Shown here one piece after another: positions 35,884-47,557 of a DNA stretch of 64,000 nucleotides. The DNA is from Miscanthus floridulus (lineage: Eukaryota > Streptophyta > Magnoliopsida > Poales > Poaceae): assembly GCF_019320115.1 (NCBI RefSeq), contig NC_089595.1, forward strand, positions 111,368,461 through 111,432,460, in the 5' to 3' direction. Position 1 is the first letter of the stretch; every line of letters starts with the position of its first letter. The notes under the pieces are model-generated. The model was not told the DNA's origin, searched no databases, and was given only the letters and a program-made list of their open reading frames with translations. Made by a program: the position numbers and the translations under genes.

Positions 35884-36221
35884 CTGTGTTTGGTTGAGCT
35901 GTGGCTGTGGAAAAAAGCTGCTGTGAGCTGTGAGCTGTGGGAAAGCTGCTGTGGGCTGTGAGCTGTAGAAAAGCTGAAAGCTGTTTGGTTAAACAAGTAT
36001 AAAATATACCTTCTATCTTTATCTCTCTTGAAACAACTATGAAAAAGCTTTTTATGCCACCAATTTTGAAAAGCAGAAAGCCAAAAGCCAAAAGCAGGGT
36101 CAAACCAGCTTTTAAAAATGTACTATGGAAAAACAACTGCTTCTAAAAAAGCAGCCCCTTTGGTTGAGCTTTTAGCTTTTTGACTAAAAGCCAAAGCCGA
36201 AAGCACAACCAAACGCACCCT
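35884..36221. mobile_element. MITE with GTGTTTGGTT termini
   Basis: Inverted ends GGCTGTGTTTGGTTG at the left and CAACCAAACGCACCC at the right bound a body full of AAAAGC/GCTTTT and AGCTGTGG repeats. About 340 bp, non-coding. Its character fits a hAT-derived MITE, but the target duplication is unclear. Confidence 0.65.
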
Positions 36222-37187
36222 ATGTATTGTAGGTAGTACGGCAAACAACCGCAGCCTAATAAGCTGCAGCGAGCGGGCTGAAAGTATTTATTTACATTTA
36301 CAATGTTTTGAGGTACATGCAATATTTCTAGACACCTTTAATCGAAAAAAAATGTTAGGTGGGCTGGTCTGGGCCATTCAGGGATCCACACCCACGACCA
36401 CATTTCTTACGGCTCCAGCTTTTCCTACACCTCGACTGTAGAAGCACTATTCATAGAGCGCCTGCTAAAATAAACAGTGGTGCTAGAAGTTACGATTTGT
36501 AGGGCTTTGCCGGTACTGTAGCACAGACTCGAAAGATCATGGCCAAACATGGCCTACTCTATGAACTGATCTACTCTCCATCATGTGTTTTTCCACCCTG
36601 GCATATCAAGGGTTTATTTTGCTTTTTTCTTTTAGCTCTTCCGTTCAATGGAAATTAATAAGTAGGTGTAACCTTCTGTTCTCCGGAATTGATCCAGGTC
36701 AGAACCTTCCTATCATCATGCCCTGTTTAGTTAGTAAATTAGAAACGAAGCTGAAAAAGGTAGAGCAAAGAAGTCCCAAACAAAGCCAAAGGCAATGCAT
36801 ATGCTGCGATGGACTGGAGCTGCTATAGCTGCGAGTGAATCAGTAATCCGATATGGAGATGAGGGGCAGGTTCCATTTGTTGTGTCCGAGTTTATTTACA
36901 AGATGCACCAACGATCCCCGAGAGTTGCTGCGGCTTTGCTCGCCCAGCTTATTGCACTGTTCACACTAGTCGCTACATATAACATCAGGAAGAGCTACTG
37001 GAACCAATGCTACCGCACCAAACCATTTCTCTTGTCTTCCATTGCATCCGGCACCAGCCCTTCTTCTTCCTATGTTCTTGTCCCTCGATCAGCCCAAGGC
37101 AAGGTCGGGCGCCTCAAACTAACTCTCAAGACGACGACAGATGAGTGATGAGAACCTGTAGCCTTGCACCATGGGTAGGTTAAGTCT
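36222..37187. other. AGPase 3' flank
   Basis: Contains the presumable 3'UTR of the AGPase gene just left of 37188. A 117-codon plus-strand frame (36795-37148) is antisense to that UTR and matches nothing I know. No polyadenylation site was fixed. Confidence 0.4.
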
Positions 37188-40100
37188 CTATATGACGGTG
37201 CCGTCCTTGATGGTTGCGTTCTTCAGGATCACCACGATCCCAGACCTGATGTAGTACCCTTGCTCCGGCCGGTCAGCTTCTTCGACGCCCTGGCAGATAA
37301 GATATGATGCAAGTAGAATCATTGAGCAGTGTTGTTGTTGGTCTTTTTTTCGAAAAAAGACGTGTCTTCTTTTTTACAAAAAAAGATTTCAGCTCTGAAA
37401 CTTGTCTCTCCCCATTTGCTCACCTCGGTATTTGTTATGGAGACGTTCCTTCCAACCCTCGCGTTCATGTCGATGATGCAGTTGCTGCAAAGCATCGACA
37501 GACGAGCTTAGGTCATCATGTTATGATGTGGAGTACTACTAGTCTATTTCTTTCTTCCATCAATTAAAAACCGTGTATGTTGTTTCGAGGTTCAAGCCAA
37601 GCACTCACCTTATCTTTGTGTTCTCCCCTACGCCAATGGGCACCTTGCCCTCGGACAGTAGCCGTGAAATCTCGTCTTCGGTCTCGTACAAATCCGCACC
37701 CATCATCATGGTATTCTGCAAGCACCGTTTGTGTCAATCTGCAGGTGCTCAAAACAAGACTGAGTAGTCATTGTATGAGTAAATTCAGTCGCTGTCTTGT
37801 TGATGAGCAAGCATACCTTGAGCTCGCATCCAGAGTTTAGGCGTGAACGGACACCGACGATAGAATGCTCAATGGCACATTCACGCAAGAAGCAGCCGTG
37901 TGAAATGATCGCGTCTTTAATCTGCACACGTGAATCCAAAGGTCAAATAGGCACAGCTCATATTACAGTTTACAGATCGTAGGCATCATCATTCCATGGG
38001 AAGCGCGTACCCTGCACTTATCCGACTTCGTTGGTGGCAAGTACCGAGGGGAAGTGAAGAATGGTGTTTTCGGATCGTAGAACTCAAACTTTGGAGGCTG
38101 CGATGGGGCACATGAGAATTGATGAAAATAGTATCAGTTAGTCTGGATGGAAATTTATCATTTGAAGACATTTTCAGTCTAGATGCATGGACAGATAGTG
38201 CATATTAGAACTAAGGAAGAGAAAACAGAATATACCTGCTCGCAGAGGGCCATGTTTGCATCAAAGAATGATCTGATTGTTCCAATGTCCTCCCAGTAGT
38301 CAGTGAAAACATATGCCTGACAAACAAAGTCACATGAACTGTCTGTGCATTTGATGTCATACTGCTACCCTAATAGAGTCTGGACTCGTGCAAAGCTGAC
38401 TGCCTGACTGGGCAGTGATTTATCAAATAATGAAAGTGAATCACAAAGGAATGGTTTTACCTGTACATTGTGCTCATGTAAAGCTTTGGGCAGAATTTCA
38501 GAACCAAAGTCATGCAGTCCAGCATACCTTGACCTATAAATGCTACAGTTAGAACACAGACTACATGGGAACTGTATGACCACACAGAGAAAGCTCTTAC
38601 TTTAGAAGGTCTAAAAGAACCTCTCTCTTAAAAACGTAAACTCCCATTGAAGCAATATAGGGATATTTAGTTGGGTCATCAATGGCGAAATTGAGAAAGC
38701 TGGTATCCACTTTCTGCAACGAGCAACAGTGTACATTTCAGATAGTGCTAGTTTTGTAAGATAAGTTATTCTTGGAAGGTTCCAATATATATCTGAGTCC
38801 CTGTGGTAAGATGATTGCTAACCATTTCTTCCAAGGCAGCACCCTTTGGTTTCTCAGAGAACTGAATTACACGGCCTGAACTGTCGAACTTGACTAATCC
38901 ATAGTCAGATGCTCGACTTGCAAAACAAAGACAATAAAATCAGCATACGCACCAGTTTTCTGATGACAGGTACTGAAAAAATTAGAAACCTGATGTAATG
39001 ACATACCTCTCTCCAACAGGAGCGCATGATAAAGTAATGTCCGCATTGTCATCTACATGTTTCTGCAAATGGTAAATGCCAGGGCATCAGGCAGTTAAAA
39101 TAAAAACATATACGCATACAATAGAATATACAGGAGTGTATCACCAACCTGCACAAGCTCCATGTAATCCATACGATAGAGCTGATCTCCTGACAAAATC
39201 AAAATGTGTTCTATAGCTTTATGCTTGTAATAATCCTGAAGAAGTACACACAACATAAGATACATTGTTTCAGGGATGGAAGTAAGTCAGGCAAAGTAAC
39301 ATCAGCCACTAGACATAATTATTACCTCAAGTACCCAGATAAATTTTCTAACAGCATCTGCTGTGCCCTGGAACCAACCAGCAGCCTCCCCAGGCATTTG
39401 CGTTGCAGCCAGCACCTATATGTTGTCAAAATTATATCGGTAATGTATGCTTTAATCAAATAAAGAAATTTAACCAAGCTCCAAGATGGAAATCATGAGA
39501 AGAATATTTGCAAGCTCTTGACTAAACCAATCAAATTTGAGGTGACTTACCTCAACAGATCCATCAGTGAAGTTGATTCCCCCACCAAGATAGGTACGGT
39601 GAATGTGACGGTTAAGAGAAGTTGAGTTGAACTGAGTCATGACGAATATCTTGTTTATGCCACTGTTGAAACAGTTGCTCATGGGGATATCAATAAGCCT
39701 GTAACATCCTCCAATAGGAACCTAAGTAATGCAACAAAAGGAAAGAAACAAGATTCAGACCACTGATTTAAAGATGTCTGCAATGACTATATGGATGGAG
39801 ATGGATAATCATGGATAGCCTTGAGTTTGACATCATGTCCGTTAAAGTAGTGGAAGGCATCATGGGGGGTGGGGGGATTGGGCCCCTGACACTAATTAAT
39901 AATTTAAACACGATACGGAAACCTTGCTACTGCAGGAACTATAGTTGAACTACCTTTGTCCAAATCAATTACCATGTGCATAGGACAGTTGAAAAAAGAA
40001 GAGAGAGATAACTCATGTCTGCTTTAAAAACTTAGAGCTGGCAGATCAAACTGAACATTTCTAGCAAAGCGACAGACTTTTGGTTCCTTCTGCAGTAGAG

Positions 40101-40674
40101 GTGTATCAGCTTAAAATACAAATAAAGCTGGAGATTGATAGAGATCTCTAGATCCTGTCTACTTAATAAGCCTGAAGATGTCTATTAAATTGGTACTTCT
40201 TGCAACTTGAAGCCAATAAAGTGTGTCATCTTACAGCAGGAGTGGCCCTTGTGCTTGTGAGAGGGAAAAGCTGAGTCCCAGTACCACCACCCAAAATGAC
40301 GGCAGCAACTTCGTTAGGATCAGCATAACTCCTCCGAAAGGAGGTTCGGACGACCTGTAAGTTTTTGCATCCAGAAATTGAGAATTCTAGCAGCTAACAT
40401 CAAATAAAAAAAAAGGGCTGTGATGAAACACCAACACTGTTATCCACAGGATGAAACTTACAAGAGTGTCTGGGCCAGCATCTGATGTGAGCACGCACTG
40501 AGCGCTGCTCACAGCACCCCTTGCACCAGAACACATCCTCCTCGATGCCTTGTTGCGCCTGATGCTGCAGGAGTTCCCGATCCTCATCCTCCCACTCCAA
40601 GAACCTTCACCGTCTCTCCTCACTGGGCTCATACATGCTTTTCCCTCTAGGGGAAACACACTGCTGAACTGCAT
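37188..40674 (-). CDS. AGPL: ADP-glucose pyrophosphorylase large subunit
   Basis: Fifteen exons join in frame to 519 residues: 40674-40462, 40354-40235, 39721-39551, 39415-39326, 39235-39149, 39062-39007, 38916-38823, 38713-38601, 38533-38461, 38316-38236, 38097-38011, 37921-37817, 37715-37609, 37484-37424, 37289-37188. The enzyme makes ADP-glucose from glucose-1-phosphate and ATP, the committed step of starch synthesis; large subunits mainly tune allosteric control in an L2S2 tetramer. The nucleotidyltransferase loop is [19 protein letters not shown] near residue 93: Gln and Thr stand where catalytic small subunits have Arg and Lys. Further landmarks are [44 protein letters not shown] and the C-terminal beta-helix ending [10 protein letters not shown]. 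The N-terminus [14 protein letters not shown] is nearly that of the maize embryo subunit (agp1) and serves as a plastid-type leader. The 519-residue length is normal for the family. Confidence 0.95.
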
Positions 40675-40686
40675 ATCTGAAGCACA

Positions 40687-42430
40687 CCTGCACAATCACA
40701 ACCATTAACCACCAAGCAGTCCTGGAAATCTATTTCACTACGTACTAAATCAAGAGGCAGGGCAAAAACTGGATTGGAACAAGTTAAAAAAAAAAACTGA
40801 CTTTCTTGCCTAGTTCCTGATAAATCCCCACATCATCCAAGGGAAAAAGGAGCCATACTTTTTGCAGAATCCTTATTGTGGTAACAAGGGATCATCAACG
40901 TAGTCACGGAATAACGGACTGGGTAAAGGGCGGTTGTGCAATTATGTACAACCACGGAGATTTTGAAAGCGAAGGATGGAAGCACACATCAGAATGAGGA
41001 AAGCTATAAAAAGGACCTTCTGCCTTCTTTTCGGGAGATAGGCATGTGAATCACAACATCTCAGTCTCAGGCCCAGTTGGGTTGGATCTTTTCTTCCTTA
41101 TTACACTCTAAACTCAAATAGAAGCAAAGTAGAATAGGGGAAAATTGCAATTGAAAATGATACTCGAGCTCTTCAAGGACCTAAATTATTCCACAAGCGA
41201 GGTAGTGGCGAAGCCACCGCCCGGCCACCCCGGGCGGCCGGCCGGGCTCCTCGGCAAACTTCAAAAGAAAAATTCCTATATATCAAAGAAAAATGCTATA
41301 ATTTGCTAGGTAAATATTCTTGCACAATGAGGATCGCCCGGGCTTCGAAAAACTTAGCGAGGGATGAAAAGTAACCAGAACAAATAGTAACAACCCCATT
41401 CTCAAAAAAAAAAGTAACAACCCCAAATAGCAACCCAGCCACCTAAAAACAAGTGGAGCTAACCAGAACATCTGCAGGACAGATTCATACAAAAAATGGG
41501 AGAGATTGCAGAAAGTGCTTCAGAACCAAGTGGAAGCGTGGAGCCTCTCGACACAAGGAAAAAAGTCGGCACTTCCGGAACTGTTTAAGGACAACAATGA
41601 TGAAACGGGGCTGGCCACAAGTCAAATACAAGTATAAAACCAACTGCGCAGGATCCAAGAACGAAACGGAGGATCCCTTTTTGCTGTTGGGAGACGAAAA
41701 GAAATAGGTGGAAGAACACGTCAACTCCCCCCATCCACCGAGAAAAGTACAGCCTTCTAGTTGTAGGGAGCGGCAACCAAGAATGAAATCTTGCGGAGAT
41801 TGTACAAGAACTCAATAACATTTGCTGCAACATCAATTCTGGCAAAATATAACTGGAAACAAAAAAAAACAATTCAGGGAAATTCATCCACACAGCGCGA
41901 GAAACCAAGGACTAGGATCCTAGCCGCCGCCGCTGCCGCCTAGTCAGTCCTCTGAAGAATTCGTAACGGATCTCTCCTCCTTGTCCCTCACCTCGGCGAG
42001 GGCTGATCCCTTCTTCGCGGACACACTCACCGGCACCCACCTGATCCACCGCCCCTCCTGCCGCCGGCGCCAAACTCCTATACACAGCTAATAACATGAC
42101 ACACACGGCAGCATTCGTTGAGGGCAGCATCACATGCAAAACACATTCATTCGACCACCCATCCCAGGACCGAACAACGAGCGCGCGCACCCGGGCGCAG
42201 TTGGCCGCCTCTCAATCAGAGGCCTCCGTCGACTTTAGAACCAAAATGCGCAGCCGCGGAACCAAGCGATCGACGGCATGCCAACGAAGGAGACAGAGGA
42301 ACAAACAGAGCTGGGTTACCTAGGGAGGGAGGGACGGACGGACGGAGCAGCCGACGGATGAATGGATCGATTGCGCCGGGAGTCGGAGGGAGGGACGAGA
42401 GAATGGGTGGCCGCGACGGTGCGAAACGGT
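40687..42430 (-). other. AGPase 5'UTR with probable leader intron
   Basis: In gene sense, a pyrimidine-rich leader ending TCCCTCCCTAG meets a donor GTAACC at 42319, and a good acceptor (GATTGTGCAG) lies just upstream of the start codon, with the exon resuming at 40687. This gives a leader intron of about 1.6 kb, a layout known for AGPase and other highly expressed grass genes. Inferred from splice motifs only; an additional small exon cannot be excluded. Confidence 0.5.
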
Positions 42431-42452
42431 GGTGATGTGGCGCGGGCGGCGG

Positions 42453-42460
42453 CTTATAAA
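42453..42460 (-). promoter_or_regulatory. Candidate TATA box for AGPase
   Basis: TTTATAAG in gene sense sits in a GC-rich context, about 30 bp before a C/T-rich leader that would be the 5'UTR. The plus strand reads TATAAAT at the same spot, so the motif alone does not fix direction; the neighbouring gene does. Confidence 0.4.
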
Positions 42461-42944
42461 TCGGGGCGCGGCCGTTGCGTTGGAGTGGAGTGGGGAAGGA
42501 GGAAGGCGAGGCACTGGAAATCTGGAATGGACGGACGAACGGTGGACGAGGTGGCCGCGGCCTCGCTTGGCGCTACGCGTGTGCCCCGCTCCCCGTGCAC
42601 CCGCGCCTGCCCATGTGGGAGGGGAGGAGCCCGGCGCACGGTAACATAATAAAAAGTAACAGAACCCACCCCGCACCGCCCCATCTCCTTCCACCGCGCC
42701 ACCGCTCGCCGTCCGGCGTGACGCGCACGCTCGCGGCCCGGCCCCGTCCGTTTCTGTGCGTTTTGCCGCGGATCAAAATGCCTAGCTACTCGTCGCTTGC
42801 ATTGGTGGTTCGATCTGACGTGAGATGAAGATTTCTGGCCGTTGGTTGAGAATGAAAAAAAAATCTTGTGGGGACTCCTTGGAATGCAGTGTTACCTTTT
42901 ACGAGCTGAGTACGTAGGCTGTAATCGGCTTGGTAGACACGCGT

Positions 42945-43217
42945 CGGCTGTTTCCGTCGTGCAAAAGTATAATCCTATCGCAGCGGATCTTTAATATTAA
43001 TTAGAAGTATTAAACATAGACTAATTATAAAACTAATTAAACAGATCGAGGCTAATTTACGAGACGAATATATGATTTGACAATAGAGTGCTACCTAATT
43101 ATGAATTAATTAAGATAGATTCGTCTCGCTAATTAAACTACTCCGGTGCAATTAGTTTAATAATTATCTCATGTGTTAATGTGTCTGAACTTTAGCAGCT
43201 AAATCAAAACACAGCCG
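42945..43217. mobile_element. MITE with CGGCTGTTT termini upstream of AGPase
   Basis: Ends CGGCTGTTT and AACACAGCCG flank a strongly AT-rich, partly self-complementary interior (TTAATTAGAAGTATTAAACA and GCAATTAGTTTAATAATTA). About 270 bp, non-coding. It lies about 500 bp upstream of the putative AGPase promoter. Confidence 0.65.
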
Positions 43218-43531
43218 ACTCCGTTCCCCACCGGTTCGCCGCCCGCCCACCCCACTCAGCTCCGCTCCTCCCACTCGAGCCATCATGCCCTCGCTTCCCG
43301 TGCCATATCCGAAATTTTCGGTACAGAATAGAATTCGTACGTGTGTTAGCCAGGGGATCACTCTTTCACTCGTGCAAGTGAACCCTTCCTAGATGCAACT
43401 TATACCTTAAGGAAAAAAACAAAACTCAAATAGCCAGCACGCTGTGAAATTAGAAGAGTGACCGATCCAAACTTGCCGTGTGTTGGCGGGCAACTCGGTC
43501 TTACCGCGCCGCCAAACAAACTTGCTTACCA

Positions 43532-43761
43532 GGGTCTGATTTAGATTGAGGTTAGGAATTAGTATTTGGTACTATATCAATTTCGTTTGTATTTGACAAT
43601 TATTATCCAATCATGGCCTAACTAGGCTCAAAAGATTCGTCTCGTAATTTACAATCAAACTGTGTAATTAGTTATTTTTTATCTACATTTAATACTCCAT
43701 GCATATATCAAAGATTTGATGTGATGGAGAGAGTGAAAAAACTTACAATCTAAATAAGGCT
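43532..43761. mobile_element. Degenerate GGCCTTGTTTAG-type MITE
   Basis: The ends GGGTCTGATTTAGATTG and CAATCTAAATAAGGCT pair imperfectly, while the interior (GATTCGTCTCGTAATTTACA, ATTTAATACTCCATGCATAT) is the same family as 45545-45784. Confidence 0.65.
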
Positions 43762-45544
43762 CAGCACTTTCTTTTTTTTGAAACATTGATATTACTATAC
43801 TATCATTATCCCTACACTAGGTAGCGAACAAAGCAGTGCACTGTTTACTCCCTGGCCGACGGCACAGAGCAAGAGCAAGTGGCCCGTGTCCTTTTCTCCC
43901 GTGGCAGGCAGTGGGACACATCGCCGGGGAAACTGACGGTCGGAATCGCGCGCCACGGCGTACCGGACCCGCCCCGCCCGCCGTGGGCCCTGCTGCTGCC
44001 CGCGGCCCCCGCCACTGCCAGCCGCGCGCCGAGGATCTTTTGGTCGTCCTCGCCGTCGCCACGCGCGGGCCCTCGTGGCCGCCGGGCCTGTCCGAGTCGC
44101 GTCGCGGGCGATCCAACCGCTTGTCCGGGCGTCCCGCGTGGTGTGTGGGCCACGGACCTCCCCGGCCCGTCCCCGTCACTCGGACTCAGAGCCTTCCGCG
44201 GCACACACCGGCCGGCCTTCCTTGGATGTCTCGGGAAAGGGAATCTGGCCGAGGCAAAAGGTGATGGAAAGGGCCGCACAGGTGTGCTGTCCGGCTTTCG
44301 TTTTGGTTTTGCCCCGATGGTATGGAGTGAGTTTGCACGTGCTAATCTTAGCACTGGTAGCACTGGCGTTTGGGCTTTGGCCCTTGGATCATTGGTAAGC
44401 CATAGCCACTGTGGCACTTGTTCTTTTCAGTTAATGATGCTGATGAATGTGGTGAGGGCCGAATTGAAGCTGAGCTTTACAGAGCACGGGGGTCATGGAT
44501 GGCTCCGGATCAACATGTATTATGGATCGTGGATGGGGTTTGGCACGCCCTTAAATTATTCAGTTGCATCATTAAACACCCATTTCGTGCTCATACATAA
44601 TACTCCATACCCATTCTCTCGTGAGTAGGGCGGCGGTTGGACAGCCATCGTGCGAATGAATCGGTTGAGAGGCCGACTCCTCGAATCCTCGTCTCGCATG
44701 TGTTGGGGAAAAAAAATCCTCTTGCTGGTCCGTGGCGGATCTAGAGATTTTCTAGAAGAAGAAAAAAAATCCTCTAGCTGGCACCGAAGACAAAAAAATT
44801 GCCACGTCGCTGACTGGAGTCGTAGGATCGGTACGAAGCTACCAACCACAGCCATCACCTTCCACACGTCATGACTCATACACAGCGACGCGAAAGATAG
44901 TTAGCGGCGTGCACCGCACCGCACCGCACAGCGTCGTGACAGCGAGAGGAGTTGGCGTCGGATCCGGCGAAGGCGATGGGCGACGACGGCTAGCTGGCCT
45001 CGATCGCTTGGCTACGCACGGCGGCACGGCGTACGGGTCGTCGTGTCGTCGGCCTGTCGTGCCGCACACATGGCCTGCTGTCTGCTGACCGCTCCAAACC
45101 CATCGATCGATCACTGAAAAGACGAGAAAGCTAGTAGTACGCGCCCAATGGAGCGGACCGCCGAGCGTACACGATGTGCATGCACCTATACGTATACGTA
45201 TGTACTACTAGCCGTAGCCGAGAGCCGAGAAGGCGGGCGTGCAGCGAGCTCCATCGCTGTCGTCGCGGTGTCCCGTCCCATGATCGGGGCGCGGGCTCCG
45301 TCCCAACCCGCCTCGCTGTCGCCTCACCTGCGCCGATGGACAGCGGCAGCAGCGGTGTGGGTGTGCGCGCGCGGGCGTCGCCGTCCGGACTGGGGAGTGT
45401 GCCTACTGCCGCGCGCAGTGGAGCCGTGGAGGAAGGATTCCATCGGCGCGGTTGGGCTTGGACGCGTCGCGGCGGACAAAAACGCCCCGGCCCCACCCAG
45501 ATAAGGGGCCGCGGGCCGCCGATCTGCTGATGCGCGTGGTGTCG
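43762..45544. other. GC-rich intergenic region, no gene supported
   Basis: 43836-44630 and 45130-45530 hold long GC-rich frames open on both strands simultaneously, with no recognisable domain. Positions 44900-44930 have a CACCG/CGCAC short repeat. I do not call a gene here. Confidence 0.35.
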
Positions 45545-45784
45545 GGCCTTGTTTAGATCGTAAGTTTTTGTAATCTGGACACTGTAGCACGTTTCGTTTG
45601 TATTTGACAAACTTTGTCCGATCATGGACTAACTAGGCTCAAGATTCGTCTCGTGATTTATAACCAAACTATGCAATTAGTTATTTTTTTACCTACATTT
45701 AATGCTCTATGCATATGTCTAAAAATTGATGTGATGAAGAGAGAGTGAAAAAACTTAGAATTTTAAAATAATCTAAACAAGGCC
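45545..45784. mobile_element. GGCCTTGTTTAG MITE, well preserved
   Basis: Termini GGCCTTGTTTAGAT(C) and ATCTAAACAAGGCC bound 240 bp. The interior contains ACTGTAGCACGTTTCGTTTG and ATTTAATGCTCTATGCATAT. Target duplication not obvious. Confidence 0.75.
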
Positions 45785-46028
45785 TTGGTGTGATTGCTGC
45801 CTGCCTCCTGCGCGAAGCTGCGAGAGCCACAGGCCGCGTGGCGCCCGTGGTGGTGTCTGCTCTCGTCTCTCTCTGCTGTGCTGTGGGCCGTGGGTTGGGT
45901 ACGCGGCCGCCTCGATCCGGCCGTCGGACGCTGCAGGCCGCCTTCAGCCGGATATTTATGTTTATCACGGCGCAGGACAAGCTACCTTGGACGAGGAGTA
46001 GGCTGCCGAGTTACGGTATACACGAAAT

Positions 46029-46266
46029 GCCTGTTTAGTTCTCAAAATTTTATAATTTTTTTTAAAATTTCTCATCTCATCGAATCTTTGACGAATGTAT
46101 GAAGTATTAAATATAAATAAAAAATAAAACTAATTATACAGTTTAGACAAAATTCACGAGACAAATCTTTTAAGCCTAATTAAATTATGATTGAATACTA
46201 ATTATCAAATAACAACGAAAGTACTATGGTACTATTTCTCAGAAAATTTCGCCACCTAAACAAGCC
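46029..46266. mobile_element. GGCCTTGTTTAG-type MITE, inverted relative to 45545
   Basis: Ends GCCTGTTTAGTT and CCTAAACAAGCC. The interior is the reverse complement of the same family (AATTCACGAGACAAATCTTT, AACAACGAAAGTACTATGGT). About 240 bp. Confidence 0.65.
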
Positions 46267-47557
46267 GAACACAGACGCCGCCGCCGTTGTATGGCCTGTT
46301 CGTCTGCTCATATGAGCCGGCTTTATCAACGTGTCCTACTATAATATTTTTCTCTTTTAATAACTCGTAGAGATCCGTACGAGCGGCTTTTAAGCAGCCG
46401 AACGAGACCGTAGAGCACGTGGCGGCAGAAAACGACAAACGGCAGCTCGAGTCATGGCGCATGGGCATTGGCCTCGTGCCAAAATCCCAAATGCCTGTGT
46501 GGCTCCGGCTGCAGTGACGCTGTGTGCAGTGCACGGCAACAACGGGTGCCTAAAACCCAGGAAGAGAAAATGAGAACGCCACTTCCCTTGTCCTGCACCA
46601 TTACTTTAGTACTTTACTACTAGGAGTAGGAATGTAGGTAGTAGGATCGAGTACTCCTCCATTATGATTTTTTAACACTTTTTTTAAATTATTCTTAATT
46701 TTAATATTTTTTTTTAAAAATAACACTTTTGGCCGCGTCTATTTCTAGGGCGCGACGAAACAACTCTGCCGTGCCATAGATGGCGGCGCGGCAGGGTACA
46801 GGTACGTACGTGGCAACGTCCCGCCCCGTTGGTCGCTGATGTGGCAGGCCTTGCTGCGCCACCGATCAGGGCGCGTCTGTGACGCGCCACCCGTCAGGGC
46901 GCGGCAGAGCCAAATAGAGGCCCGCGGCCCAGTCTCTTTCCTCCCTCTTTGTTTCACTCCGCGCCGCACAGCCGCCGCCTCCGTGCCGCCAAGCCCCCGC
47001 CGTCGTGCCTCCCAGTTCACACCGCCGCGCCATTGCCTCCCGGCTCCCCCACGGCCGGCTGCCGAATTTCCCTCCCTTGTCGACCCCCTACCTATCTTCC
47101 CTGAAGCTCCACCTCGGCCTTATCAAGGTAATGAAGCTCCTCGTCGGCCTCCACGATGGATCGAATGATTTGAATGAGTAGTTAGGGTATGGAGAAAAAT
47201 ATGAGTTTGTTAGAACGTTGGATCGAAGGATTAGGATTATGATTGTCAATGTTAAGGTTAATTGGTTAGTTAGAATTATGATTACCATGTATTCTATGGT
47301 TAATTTTTATATGAATTTTGCTTGTTTGAGTTTGCATCTCAACTTTTATATGTGAATAAATATATGGGCACACTGTTGATATACCAAATTTTATTTTTTA
47401 CTGACTAAAGTATAGTTTTTATATAGTTTTCATGTTTGCATCTAAGATAGAGTTTGCACCAAAGTGTAGTTTACATTTTATTTGTTGTAATGCAAATGGT
47501 TCTCATTGACATTAATTTGTGATGTCTTGATTTTTGTTTGTTAAATTACAATTGTTT
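46267..47557. other. Intergenic and probable transposon leader
   Basis: 46745-47170 is GC-rich with GCGCGGCA motifs (CCATAGATGGCGGCGCGGCA) echoed near 49905 (CCATGGCGCGGCA), and leads into AT-rich sequence before the zinc-finger pseudogene. It may be the leader of the transposon carrying the two genes that follow. No independent gene seen. Confidence 0.35.

Noticed and set aside
36795..37148. 117-codon plus-strand frame with a hydrophobic stretch
   Set aside because: Antisense to the likely AGPase 3'UTR, unrecognised, and no supporting start or splice context.
43836..44628. Long GC-rich frames downstream of the MITE at 43532
   Set aside because: Open on both strands, low complexity, no recognisable motif; not called as genes.
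45131..45625. 164-codon minus-strand frame
   Set aside because: Runs into the MITE at 45545-45784 and is matched by opposite-strand frames of similar length; compositional.
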